Assembly: GCA_963774625.1 (NCBI GenBank)
Contig: CAVZFQ010000013.1
Span: 620,001 to 684,000, forward strand
DNA length: 64,000 bases
DNA from: VAXT01 sp963774625
GTDB lineage: Bacteria > Actinomycetota > Thermoleophilia > Gaiellales > Gaiellaceae
Reading direction: 5' to 3'
In this document: positions 25,403 to 34,198 of the stretch, piece after piece
How positions within the stretch are numbered: position 1 is the stretch's first letter
Layout of the letters: each line of letters starts with the position of its first letter
The notes under the pieces: generated by a model
Seen by the model: only the letters and a program-made list of their open reading frames with translations
Told to the model about the DNA's origin: nothing
The model's database searches: none
Made by a program: the position numbers and the translations under genes

Positions 25403-27687
25403 ATGGCTGACCTACGCGACGGAACGTCGCGCTGCCCACGAGCGTCTCTCGACCGGCGGGCTCGCACGCTGGACGCGAGCCTGCGCCACGCATCCGTGGC
25501 GCGTTGTCCTCGGCTTCCTCGCCACCGTCGTGCTGCTAATCGCCCTGGTCGTCGACGGTCGGCGGCTCGCTGCGCGACGAGTTCGAGATTCCCGGGTCGG
25601 ACACGCAGAAGGCGACCGACCTGATCGAGTCTGAGTTCGCGTCCGAGCAGGGCGGCGTGCTGAACATCGTCTTCGCCGCGCCCGAGGGCGAGCGCCTCGA
25701 CACGCCGGAGCGCAAGGCGGCGATCGAGCAGGCGATCGCACGGCTGAAGTCCTCCGAGTTCAAGCCGACCGACGACAAGGTCGGCCTGGAGAGCGTCAGC
25801 GATCCGTTCAGCGAGGACACGTTCTCCGACAACGGGCGCATCGCCTACGCCGAGGCCCAGTTCAACGAGGTCATCTTCGAAAAGGATCGCGACGCGGTCG
25901 CTCGCCGTGCAGGACGCCGTCCGCGAGACCGTCGAGCCGGCCGGGCGTGATCGTCGAGTTCAACGGCGACGCCGAGTTCCCACCGATCGAGCAGGGAACG
26001 CAGGAAGCTGCTCGGCTTGCTCATGGCGCTGATCGTCGTGCTCCTCTTCGTCTTCCGCACGTTCGTGGCGATGCTGATCCCGATCGCGCTCGCGCTCACG
26101 GCGCTGGCGACGGCGTTCCTCTTGCTGTTCATCCTCGCCGGCCTGACCGACGATCAACACGATCACGCCGATACTCGTGTCGATGATCGGCCTGGGTGTC
26201 GGGATCGACTACTCGCTATTCATCGTCACGCGCTTCAGGCAGTTCCTCCACGAAGGGCTGTCACCGGCGGACGCCGCGTGCCGAAGCGGGCGCCTCAGCG
26301 GGCCGCGCCGTGCTCTTCGCCGGCCTGACAGTCGCGATCTCCGTCACCGGCCTGGCCTTCTTCGGCCTGGACTTCGTCACCAAGCTCGGCATCGGCTCGC
26401 GCGCTCGGCGTCCTGACGACGGTGCTGATCGCGAACTCGCTCCTGATCGCCGTGCTGCGGCTGCTCGGGCACAAGGTCGACCGGCTGAAGGTGCCGTTCC
26501 TGCCGCCCGATCGACGACTCCGAGGCCGGCACGCGAGAAGACGCATGATCGCCCGCTGGGGCCGGTTCGTGACGGCTCACGCGCGAGGCGTGTTCGTGGT
26601 CGCGCTGCTCGTCGATCCTGGCCCTGGCGGCGACGTCGGCGCTCGTTCGTCTGGGCGCTGCGGACCAGGGCACGCAGCCGAAGGAGCAGACGGCCCGCCA
26701 GGCCTACGACCTGCTCGCCGAGGGCTTCGGCGCCGGCTTCAACGGCCCACTCCCGATCGTCGTGGACGTGAACGACGATCCGCAGGCGCCGCAGAAGATC
26801 TACGACCGCGTGCAGGGCCTCGAGGGCGTGGCCTCCGTCGCGCGAGCCGCAGTTCAACGACGAGAAGACCGTCGCGATCATCTTCGTGACGCCGGATTCG
26901 GCCCCTCAGGACGAGGCGACCGACCAGCTCGTCGACCGCCTGCGGGACGACGTCGTCCCGGCGGCGACCGAGGGTGGCGATGCGGTCGCCTACGTCTCGG
27001 GCCTGACGGCGGCGTTCAAGGACATCGCCGAACGGATCATGGACCGGTTGCCGCTCTTCCTGCTTCTACGTCATCGGCGTCACGTTCATCCTGCTCGCGA
27101 TGGCGTTCAGGTCGATCGTGATCTCGCTGACGGCGGCGATCACGACGATCCTGTCGGCATTCGTCGGCTTCGGCGTGCTCACGCTCGTGGTGCAGGAGGG
27201 CCACTCTGCTCGGGCTCACGGGCCTCGACCGGACCGGGCCGATCGAGACGTTCGTGCCCCCGATCGCCTTCGCGATCCTCTTCGGGCTTTCGATGGACTA
27301 CATGGTCTTCCTGATGAGCCGCATCCGGGAGGAGCACGTCCACGGCCTGATGACGCGCGAGGCGGTCGAGCACGGCATCTCTGCCATCGGGCGGGTCATC
27401 GTGGCCGCGGCTGTGATCATGGGGACGGTCTTCGCCGCCTTCATCCTCACGCGCCGATCGCATCCCGAAGGAGTTCGGGCTGCTGCTCGCGGTTGCGATC
27501 CTGACCGACGCGCTGATCGTGCGGATGACGCTCGTGCCCTCGCTCCTGACGATGCTGGGCGAGAAGTCGTGGTACATCCCGCGCTGGCTCGACCGAGCTA
27601 CTTCCGAACCTGACCATCGAGCCGCCGCACGACACCGAGGTGCCGATCACGACCGAGCGACCGGTGCGCTCGCCGGGCTCGGGCTAG
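25403..27687 (+). pseudogene. MMPL/RND-superfamily exporter gene with 17 apparent one-base insertions
   Basis: Joined over its breaks, the region encodes a 755-residue MMPL-family transporter. It has large extracytoplasmic loops (SDTQKATDLIESEF onward) and two blocks of membrane helices (LMALIVVLLFVFRTF, GLGVGIDYSLFIVTRFR; then FAILFGLSMDYMVFLMSRIREE). A strong ribosome-binding site (AGGAGGGGGAGG) precedes ATG 25403. As written, translation stops at 25624 after 73 codons. Extra bases are inferred within 25403-25433 and at about 25554, 25903, 25946, 26007, 26152, 26279, 26400, 26509, 26534, 26544, 26614, 26843, 27063, 27205, 27452 and 27597. Removing 17 from 2285 bases leaves exactly 756 codons. 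The codons between breaks look fully constrained. It may be a pseudogene, an error-rich patch, or something stranger. Confidence 0.8.
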
Positions 27688-27896
27688 CGCACCAGGGCCC
27701 AGAGCACGATCGCGATCACGACGATCAGAACCAGCCAGGCCCAGCGCATCGCCACGAAGGCCTTGCGCTCGCCTGGTCCAGGGCCCGGTTCCGGGGTGTA
27801 GGGATCGAGTGGCGGGGACGGCTGCCGCGGCAGGTCGTCTTCGCCCTCGAGCACCTGCGGGTCGTGCTGGACCTCTCGCTCGTGCTCGTCGGCCAT
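27684..27896 (-). CDS. Small C-tail-anchored membrane protein
   Basis: A 70-residue protein: an acidic, Pro-rich N-terminal part, then one hydrophobic helix at the C-terminus (AWLVLIVVIAIVLWALV) ending in Arg. No family is recognised. The ATG has an apparent leaderless promoter. Its stop overlaps that of the convergent MMPL gene by four bases. Confidence 0.6.
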   Translation of the reverse strand: MADEHEREVQHDPQVLEGEDDLPRQPSPPLDPYTPEPGPGPGERKAFVAMRWAWLVLIVVIAIVLWALVR

Positions 27897-27903
27897 CGCG
27901 GGG

Positions 27904-27909
27904 ACCGTA
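27904..27909 (-). promoter_or_regulatory. Leaderless -10 element (TACGGT) for the tail-anchored protein
   Basis: On the minus strand TACGGT ends seven bases before the ATG at 27896. It is back to back with the rmlA element ten bases away. Confidence 0.4.
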
Positions 27910-27918
27910 CCTAAGCCG

Positions 27919-27924
27919 TAGCAT
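27919..27924 (+). promoter_or_regulatory. Leaderless -10 element (TAGCAT) for rmlACD
   Basis: TAGCAT ends nine bases before the rmlA ATG at 27934, with no ribosome-binding site between. Confidence 0.4.
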
Positions 27925-27933
27925 CCGCCCGAC

Positions 27934-28671
27934 ATGAAGGGCGTCATCCTCGCCGGCGGGATCGGCAGCCGACTCCATCCGCTGACGCGGATCACGAACA
28001 AGCATCTGCTCCCGATCTACGACCGCCCGATGGTCACGTACGCCATCGAGGCGATCGTGAAGAGCGGCATCACCGAGATCATGGTCGTCACCGGCGGGAC
28101 GCACGCGGGCGAGTTCTTCCGCCTGCTCGGCGACGGCAACGCGCACGGGATCGAGCGGCTCTCGTACGCCTACCAGGAGCGTGAATCCGGAATCGCAGAC
28201 GCGCTCGGCCTCGCGGAGCGGTTCGCCGCGGGTGACCGGGTGCTCGTGATGCTCGCCGACAACGTCTTCGGGCAATCGATCAAGCCGGCCGTCGACAACT
28301 ACGCCAAGCAGGAGCGCGGCGCCCGGATCGTCCTCGCCCGTCAGGAGGACCCGGAGCACCTGCGGCACCTCGGGGTCGCCGAGCTCGACGGGGACCGTGT
28401 CGTCCGCATCGTCGAGAAGCCGGAGAACCCGGCGAGCGACCTCGCGGTGACGGGGCTCTACTTCTACGACGCCACGGTGTTCGAGTTCGTGCCCACGCTC
28501 TCGCCGTCGGCGCGTGGCGAGCTCGAGATCACGGACGTCAACAACTGGTTCATCGAGCAGGGCGCGATGGAGTACGACGTGCTCGAGGGTTTCTGGGGTG
28601 ATGCCGGCGAATCGATCGACGCCTACTACGCCGTGAACGACTACGTGCGGCAAAACGGCGCGAACCGTTGA
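27934..28671 (+). CDS. rmlA: Glucose-1-phosphate thymidylyltransferase
   Basis: A 245-residue nucleotidyltransferase with the sugar-nucleotide signature GVILAGGIGSRLHPLT, followed by NKHLLPIYDRPMV, the metal-binding LADNVFG and the EKP motif (IVEKPENP). It is somewhat shorter than the about 290-residue RmlA of enterobacteria. It makes dTDP-glucose for rhamnose synthesis. It overlaps rmlC by one base (TGATG). Confidence 0.9.
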   Translation: MKGVILAGGIGSRLHPLTRITNKHLLPIYDRPMVTYAIEAIVKSGITEIMVVTGGTHAGEFFRLLGDGNAHGIERLSYAYQERESGIADALGLAERFAAGDRVLVMLADNVFGQSIKPAVDNYAKQERGARIVLARQEDPEHLRHLGVAELDGDRVVRIVEKPENPASDLAVTGLYFYDATVFEFVPTLSPSARGELEITDVNNWFIEQGAMEYDVLEGFWGDAGESIDAYYAVNDYVRQNGANR

Positions 28672-29135
28672 TGGAGGGCGTGCGCAGGATCCCATTGCGG
28701 CGGTTCGAGGACGAGCGCGGCTGGTTCGTCGAGATCCACCGGGCGAGCTGGTTCGAGCGGCCGATGCGCCAGACGAACGTCTCGTTCTCCCGGCAAGGCG
28801 TGATTCGGGGCCTGCACTACCACGAGCGCGGCCAGGACGATCTCTTCGTGTGCCTGCAAGGGACGGCCCGGGTCGTCGTCCTCGATCTCGAGAGCGGTGA
28901 GACCTTCACCGAGGACATCGGCGACGCGAACCCGGTCGGCATCTACGTTCCCGGCCGCAACGCGCACGGGTTCGAGGCGATCACCGACCTTCTGTTCTGT
29001 TACCACGTGACCGAGGAGTACGACCCGGAAGCTCCCGACGAGCACGAAGTTCCCTGGGACGATCCTCGCGTCCGCGACCTCTGGAGCACCCGATCGCCGA
29101 TCCTGTCGGCCAGGGACGCAACCGCGTCGTCATAA
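28671..29135 (+). CDS. rmlC: dTDP-4-dehydrorhamnose 3,5-epimerase
   Basis: A 154-residue cupin-fold epimerase with FEDERGWFVEIHR, QTNVSFSRQGVIRGLHYH (catalytic His in the last motif), a core strand with FVCLQGTARVVVLDL, and VPGRNAHGFEA. It acts between RmlB and RmlD in dTDP-L-rhamnose synthesis. It is translationally coupled to rmlA. Confidence 0.9.
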   Translation: MEGVRRIPLRRFEDERGWFVEIHRASWFERPMRQTNVSFSRQGVIRGLHYHERGQDDLFVCLQGTARVVVLDLESGETFTEDIGDANPVGIYVPGRNAHGFEAITDLLFCYHVTEEYDPEAPDEHEVPWDDPRVRDLWSTRSPILSARDATASS

Positions 29136-29893
29136 CCGGCGCCGGCGGGCAGCTCGGCTCGGCGCTGGCCGCGGCATTCCCCGAGGCGGACGCGCGTGAC
29201 CGTGCGAGCTTCGACATCGAGGACCCGCCGGACCTCGGTTACCGCCCCGACCTCATCCTGCATCCGGCTGCGTGGACCAACGTCGACGGTGCCGAGTCCA
29301 CTCCGGCCGAGGCTGTGCGCGCGAATGTCCGCGGCACGCTGAACGTCGTCGCGCTGGGAGCGCCGGTCGTCTACTACTCGACCGACTACGTCTTCGACGG
29401 GCGGAAAGAAGAGCCATACGTGGAGTCGGACGAGCCGCATCCGCTCTCGGTGTACGGCCGGACGAAGCTGGAGGGAGAGCGCGAGGTGCGCGACGGCTGG
29501 GTCGTTCGCTCACAGTGGTTGTTCGGGTCGACCGGGAAGAACTTCCTGCTGACCATGCTCGACCTGGGCAGGCGGCAAGAGGAGGTGTCGGTCGTCGACG
29601 ACCAGCGTGGGTCGCCGACGTTCGTCGGGCACCTCGCCGAGGCGACGAAAACGGTGCTCGACCTTCCGTACGGCACGTATCACCTCGCCGCCGACGGGGA
29701 GGCGACGTGGGCGGAGTTCGCCGAGGCGATCTTCGAGGAAGCGGGCATCGAGTGCCGGGTGCGCCGGATCTCGACGGCCGAGTACCCGCAGGACGCCGAG
29801 CGGCCGGCCTATTCCGTCCTGCGGAGTGAGCGCGGAGCGCCGACGCTTCCCCACTGGCGCGAAGGCCTCCGTGCCGCTCTAGAGCGGCTCTAG
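29123..29893 (+). CDS. rmlD: dTDP-4-dehydrorhamnose reductase (start unresolved)
   Basis: Short-chain dehydrogenase of the RmlD family. It has an N-terminal Rossmann motif VVITGAGGQLG, then HPAAWTNVDGAE, YYSTDYVFDG, the catalytic Tyr/Lys in YGRTKLEGE, and VVDDQRGSPT. There is no ATG, GTG or TTG in frame near the expected start. Candidates are CTG at 29081 or an ATA at 29132 overlapping the rmlC stop (ATAA). The latter would cut the first beta strand. I give the first position that clearly belongs to the protein. A base substitution, an error or a non-canonical start are all possible. Confidence 0.8.
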   Translation, partial: RVVITGAGGQLGSALAAAFPEADARDRASFDIEDPPDLGYRPDLILHPAAWTNVDGAESTPAEAVRANVRGTLNVVALGAPVVYYSTDYVFDGRKEEPYVESDEPHPLSVYGRTKLEGEREVRDGWVVRSQWLFGSTGKNFLLTMLDLGRRQEEVSVVDDQRGSPTFVGHLAEATKTVLDLPYGTYHLAADGEATWAEFAEAIFEEAGIECRVRRISTAEYPQDAERPAYSVLRSERGAPTLPHWREGLRAALERL

Positions 29894-29911
29894 AGGCCGG
29901 CCAACGAGCCC

Positions 29912-29934
29912 TGTCCGGTGCCTGGCACCGGACA
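29912..29934. repeat. Perfect palindromic repeat, copy 1 (core GGTGCC-T-GGCACC)
   Basis: TGTCCGGTGCC-T-GGCACCGGACA is a perfect inverted repeat with 11-base arms and a single central T. It starts 19 bases after the rmlD stop, between the convergent rmlD and rmlB genes. A second copy lies 90 bases away and a shorter one inside sufD. Confidence 0.75.
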
Positions 29935-30006
29935 CGGCTGCGAAGGGGAGTGGCCGCGAGTCTGGGGCAGCGTTTCATCGCTGTGCCGCTCGCAAAAGGG
30001 ACCTGT

Positions 30007-30023
30007 CCGGTGCCTGGCACCGG
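30007..30023. repeat. Palindromic repeat, copy 2
   Basis: CCGGTGCC-T-GGCACCGG has 8-base perfect arms and lies 7 bases from the rmlB stop. It shares the leading CCTGT with copy 1, so the two are direct copies. Each abuts one of two convergent genes and could stop transcription in both directions, though there is no U-run. Confidence 0.7.
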
Positions 30024-30029
30024 TCGTGG

Positions 30030-31031
30030 CTACTTCGTCCAGGCGGTTTCTTCGACCTGGAGCCGTTCCTTGAGCGGCTCCCACCAGGGGCGGTTCTCGG
30101 CGTACCACTCGACCGTCTCCCGCAGTCCCTCGTCGAAGCCGATCTCCGGCTTCCAGCCCAACTCGCGCGCGAGCTTGGACGAGTCGAGGAGATAGCGGCG
30201 GTCGTGACCCGGCCGGTCGGGGACGATCTGCTTGAGGTCGGCGCTCTTGCCGGTCAGCTCGACGACCACGTCGGCGATCTCCTCGATCGACTTCTCGACG
30301 CCCGAGCCGACGTTGTAGGTCTCACCGATCCGGTCTGAGTGGAGCACGAGGTCGATCGCGCGGCAGTGATCGCGGACGTGCAGCCACTCGCGGCGGTTCT
30401 GCGTGGACGCGTACATCGGCAGCGACTTGTCGTCGAGCGCGTTCGTGACGAACAGCGGGATCACTTTCTCCGGGAATTGGAACGGCCCGTAGTTGTTCGC
30501 GCAGTTCGTGATCGAGATCGGGAGCTCATACGTCTCGTGGTAGGCGCGGACGTAGTGGTCGGCCGCTGCCTTGGACGCGTTGTACGGCGTGCGCGGGCGG
30601 TAGGGCGACTCCTCTGTGAACGCCTCTCCCGAGTCGAGCGGCAGGTCGCCGTAGACCTCGCAGGTCGAGACGTGATGGAAGCGTGAGACCCCGGTGCGCC
30701 GCCCCGCCTCGAGCAACAGCTGCGTGCCGAGGACGTTGGTGCGCGCGAACAGGCCGGGATCGACGACGGCCAGGCTGTTGTGCGATTCGGCTGCGAAGTT
30801 GACCACGACGTCGATGTCGTGCTCGCGCAGGGTGTGCTCGGCGAGCTCGAGGTCCGCGATGTCGCCCTGCACGAACGGCGCCCGGTCCTCCGTTCCCGCG
30901 AGATTCTCGCGGTTACCTGCGTAGGTCAGGAGGTCGTAGGCGACCACGTGGTCGTCGGGATGCTGCTCGAGCCAGAAGTGGACGAAGTTCGAGCCGATGA
31001 AGCCGGCCGCGCCGGTGACGAGGAGTCGCAC
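30030..31031 (-). CDS. rmlB: dTDP-glucose 4,6-dehydratase
   Basis: A 333-residue extended SDR enzyme converting dTDP-glucose to the 4-keto-6-deoxy sugar. The NAD-binding motif is VTGAAGFIGSNFV, and the catalytic YxxxK is YNASKAAADHYV. Other motifs are TNCANNYGPFQFPEKVIP and QNRREWLHVRDHC. Oddly, the usual STDEVYG active-site stretch reads STCEVYG, so the catalytic Asp is Cys, and ESHVDRS is replaced by ESHNSLA. It is encoded opposite to rmlACD. Confidence 0.85.
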   Translation of the reverse strand: MRLLVTGAAGFIGSNFVHFWLEQHPDDHVVAYDLLTYAGNRENLAGTEDRAPFVQGDIADLELAEHTLREHDIDVVVNFAAESHNSLAVVDPGLFARTNVLGTQLLLEAGRRTGVSRFHHVSTCEVYGDLPLDSGEAFTEESPYRPRTPYNASKAAADHYVRAYHETYELPISITNCANNYGPFQFPEKVIPLFVTNALDDKSLPMYASTQNRREWLHVRDHCRAIDLVLHSDRIGETYNVGSGVEKSIEEIADVVVELTGKSADLKQIVPDRPGHDRRYLLDSSKLARELGWKPEIGFDEGLRETVEWYAENRPWWEPLKERLQVEETAWTK

Positions 31032-31035
31032 GACG

Positions 31036-32391
31036 TCATCGTACGCCGCACTTGCGCCGGGCCGCCGTCACCTCCGGGTGCGGCCCGAGCAGCTGCTCAC
31101 GGCGGTCGAGATACGGGAGCGCCTCGTCACAGCGGTCGAGCTCGACCAGCGACCGGCCGACGTTGTAGTTCGCGTAGCCCTCGTAGGTCTCACCCGTCCC
31201 CTGGAGCTGCTGCAAGGCCCGCCGAGCGATCGGCAGCGCCTCTGCGTACCGACCGGACCTCATCAAGCTCGTCGCCTGGTCGGTCAGGGCCTGCCCGCTG
31301 GCGCCGGGCGGAGGGGGTGGGGCCGGCTCCTGCTGGGTCGTCGCGGGCGCCGTCGTCACGATCGTCTCCGTCCTCGTCTCGCCCTGAATGGTGCTCGTGA
31401 CGGTCTGCGCGGTGGGTTGCCCGTCGTCACCCCCGCCGCCCAGTGCCGCGGCGAGCCCGACCCCGATCAGCGCGGCCGCGAGCAGTCCGCCGCCGATCAG
31501 GGCGGGGAGAGGGACGCGCTTGCCGGCGGGCGCGGCCACCGGCACGAACTCACGTGTCGTCGCGCCGGCGTTTCTCAGCGCCTCGCGGAGCGCAGAAACG
31601 AAATCCGCAGAGGTGGGATAGCGCTCGGCCGGGTCCTTCGCCATCGCGCGCCGGAAGACGGGATCGAGCTCCGGCGGCAGGTCGCCGCGCTCCGACACCG
31701 CGGGAACAGGGGCGTGGACGTGCGCAGCCGCCTCGGCCGTCGGGTTGTCGGCCTGGAACGGGCGCTGACCGGTGAGGAGCTCGAAGGCGACGACGGCGAG
31801 CGCATAGAGGTCCGTCGCCGGTGTCGTCGGCTCGCCTCGTGCCTGCTCGGGGGCGAGGTAGCCGGCCGTGCCGAGGATCGTCCCGGTCATCGTGAGCGAG
31901 TCGAGGCCGGCGGCGCTGGCCACGCCGAAGTCGGCCACGCGCACGGTCCCGTCGCCGGCGAGCAGCAGGTTCCCCGGCTTGACGTCGCGGTGGACGACAC
32001 CGTGGTCGTGCGCCGCGTCGAGCGCCGCGCCCGCCTCGTCGAGCCACGCGAGCACCCGGCCGGGATCCTGGGCCCCGTGCTCGCGCAGCCGGTCCTCCAG
32101 TGACCCGCCCCGCAGGTACTCCATGACGATGAACGGCCGACCCTCGTGCTCCCCGACGTCGAAGATCGTCACCGTGTTCGGCTCGCCGGAGAGCCGTGCC
32201 GCGGCGAGCGCCTCGCGCGTGAAGCGGCCGCGGAGTGCCTCGTCGGCCGAAAACCGCTTCGCGAGCACCTTGACGGCGACCGTTCTGCCGAGCGACTCGT
32301 CCTCCGCGCGGTAGATCTCGCCCATGCCGCCTTGCCCGATCAGCTCGGGTGCGCGATACCGGGAGGGAAGGATGTCCGTCGTGGTCGTCAT
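31036..32391 (-). CDS. Transmembrane Ser/Thr protein kinase (PknB-like) with TPR-like C-terminus
   Basis: A 451-residue eukaryotic-like kinase. The catalytic domain spans about residues 10-275 with the Gly-rich loop IGQGGMGEIYRAED, VAVKVLAK (ATP-anchoring Lys), HRDVKPGNLL near 134, DFGVAS and an activation loop ending GYLAPEQARG. One membrane helix follows near 300-325, then a Thr/Pro-rich linker and TPR-like repeats (SGRYAEALPIARRAL) instead of the usual PASTA domains. I chose the ATG at 32391; upstream in-frame sequence lacks kinase features. Confidence 0.9.
   Translation of the reverse strand: MTTTTDILPSRYRAPELIGQGGMGEIYRAEDESLGRTVAVKVLAKRFSADEALRGRFTREALAAARLSGEPNTVTIFDVGEHEGRPFIVMEYLRGGSLEDRLREHGAQDPGRVLAWLDEAGAALDAAHDHGVVHRDVKPGNLLLAGDGTVRVADFGVASAAGLDSLTMTGTILGTAGYLAPEQARGEPTTPATDLYALAVVAFELLTGQRPFQADNPTAEAAAHVHAPVPAVSERGDLPPELDPVFRRAMAKDPAERYPTSADFVSALREALRNAGATTREFVPVAAPAGKRVPLPALIGGGLLAAALIGVGLAAALGGGGDDGQPTAQTVTSTIQGETRTETIVTTAPATTQQEPAPPPPPGASGQALTDQATSLMRSGRYAEALPIARRALQQLQGTGETYEGYANYNVGRSLVELDRCDEALPYLDRREQLLGPHPEVTAARRKCGVR
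31038..31043 (-). promoter_or_regulatory. Leaderless -10 element (TACGAT) for rmlB
   Basis: On the minus strand TACGAT ends six bases before the rmlB GTG at 31031. It overlaps the last codons of the upstream kinase gene. Confidence 0.5.
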
Positions 32392-32563
32392 GAGGTTTGC
32401 AGGTGCGGCCGCCAGAGGCCTTTTCTCCGCAACGGGCGACCCGAAAACGTGAGTGAAGTTCCTGTAAAGGAGGAAGACGCGCGAACCCGCATCAGCTAGC
32501 CTCAAATACTCGGAGGCCCAGCCTCACAGTGGCGCGCCCCACGCCGAAAACCCAGGTAACGAA
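32392..32563. other. Divergent intergenic region, kinase / SpoIID-like gene
   Basis: This 172-base gap separates two divergent genes and must hold both promoters. I see no clear -35/-10 pair and no clean hairpin. TGTAAAGGAGG at 32464-32474 resembles a ribosome-binding site but no start codon follows at the right distance. Confidence 0.4.
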
Positions 32564-34198
32564 ATGGCATTTCGACGCATCACGCTGATCGCCGTGCTCG
32601 CTGCCTCACTGGCGAGCTTGGCCGCGCTTGCGCTGGGCCCGGAATCGGCGGCCCGGAGCTCGCAGCCGGGCCCCGCTTCGTTCCTCGTCAGCGGGCGCGG
32701 CTGGGGACACGGCGTCGGCCTCTCGCAATGGGGCGCGTACGGCTTCGCGCGGCAGGGAATGTCGTTCGACCAGATCCTGGCCCACTACTACCAGGGCACG
32801 ACGCTCGGCCCGGCGCCGCTCTCGCGCGTGCGCGTGCTGCTCGTCCCGGGCCAGGCGCGAGTCACCGTCACCTCTGAGGCGCCGTTCCGCGTGCGCGATG
32901 CCCTCGGCCAGACCTACGAGCTCACAGCCGGCCCGCACCAGTTCGGGCCGGGATTCCGGCTCCGGGTCAACGGGCGCCAGCAGCTCCAGCAGCTGACGGG
33001 CCCGCTGACCTTTCTCCCCGGCACAACGCCGCTCAGGCTCGAGCGGCCCTACCGCGGCCAGTTCGTCGCCTCCGCCGCCAACGGCAAGGTGCGCATCGTC
33101 AACCACGTCGGCCTCGAGGCGTATCTCTTCGGCGTCGTTCCAGGCGAGATGCCGTTCTACTGGTTGCCGGAAGCGCTCAAGGTCCAGGCGGTCGCCGCGC
33201 GAAGCTATGCGCTCGCGGTGCGCAAGTCCGGGTCTGACTTCGACCTCTATCCAGACGTGCGCAGCCAGGTCTACAGCGGGATCTCGGGTGAGCGCGCTTC
33301 GACCAGCGCGGCCGTGCAGGCGACCGCCGGCCAGGTCGTTCTCTATCGCGGTCGCATCGCGACGACGTATTTCTTCTCCACCTCGGGGGGCCGGACGGCA
33401 ACGGTCAGCGATGTCTGGCCGGGCAGCGGCTCGATTCCGTATCTGGTTTCCGTTGACGACCCGTACGACTCGCTTTCCCCGCACCACGCCTGGGGCCCGT
33501 TCTCGGTGCAGAGCCGGCGGCTCGCGCGAGCGCTGCAGGTGCGCGGCCGCTTGCTCGACGTCCGGCTCGCGGTCGGCCCGTCGGGACGGGTTCGCACCGT
33601 GACCTCGATCGGCACCGGTGGCCAGAGGACCGTCTCCGGCGCCGACGTTCGCCGCGCGCTGGGGCTCCGCTCGACCTGGTTCCGCATCAGTCTCCTGGCG
33701 CTGACGGCGCCGAGCGCTCCGGCGACCTTCAACACGCCCCTGACGCTCTCCGGCGTTGCTCGCGGCCTGGCCGCCGTGACGCTCGAGTTCCGCCCGCTTC
33801 GAGGCTCGTGGCGCGCGATCGGGTCTGCCCGCGCGGCTCAGAACGGGACCGTCAGCATCTCGATTCGACCCCGCGAGACCGGGGACTACCGTCTCGTCAG
33901 CCGTAGCACTCGGAGCGAGCGCGTTCGTGTCGCGGTGGCTCCGTACGTTCGCTTCCACGCTCTGACGGACGCCACGACGCTGCGCGGGTACGCGCGGCCG
34001 GTGCTGCCGAATGCCGCCGTTGCGATCCAGCGCCTGGACGGCACCACCTGGAGCAACGTCGCTTCCACGACGGTCGATGCGAACGGAGATTTCCAGGCCC
34101 AGGTCGTGCTGGCTCCGGGGGACTATCGAGCTCGTGTCTCGCCCGGACGCGGTTTCGTGCCCGGCGTCACGCCCGTCCTGAGGGTCGGCCCGGCATGA
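32564..34198 (+). CDS. Secreted SpoIID/LytB domain protein
   Basis: A 544-residue exported protein with an N-terminal hydrophobic signal (ITLIAVLAASLASLAALAL). SpoIID/LytB domain motifs are GRGWGHGVGLSQWGAYG, GLEAYLFGVVPGEMP, LKVQAVAARSYAL and TYFFSTSGGRT. In SpoIID the family acts as a lytic transglycosylase on denuded glycan; whether this member cuts glycan is inference. About 160 C-terminal residues form two beta-rich repeats resembling carbohydrate- or wall-binding modules. It overlaps the following subtilase by four bases (ATGA). Confidence 0.85.
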   Translation: MAFRRITLIAVLAASLASLAALALGPESAARSSQPGPASFLVSGRGWGHGVGLSQWGAYGFARQGMSFDQILAHYYQGTTLGPAPLSRVRVLLVPGQARVTVTSEAPFRVRDALGQTYELTAGPHQFGPGFRLRVNGRQQLQQLTGPLTFLPGTTPLRLERPYRGQFVASAANGKVRIVNHVGLEAYLFGVVPGEMPFYWLPEALKVQAVAARSYALAVRKSGSDFDLYPDVRSQVYSGISGERASTSAAVQATAGQVVLYRGRIATTYFFSTSGGRTATVSDVWPGSGSIPYLVSVDDPYDSLSPHHAWGPFSVQSRRLARALQVRGRLLDVRLAVGPSGRVRTVTSIGTGGQRTVSGADVRRALGLRSTWFRISLLALTAPSAPATFNTPLTLSGVARGLAAVTLEFRPLRGSWRAIGSARAAQNGTVSISIRPRETGDYRLVSRSTRSERVRVAVAPYVRFHALTDATTLRGYARPVLPNAAVAIQRLDGTTWSNVASTTVDANGDFQAQVVLAPGDYRARVSPGRGFVPGVTPVLRVGPA

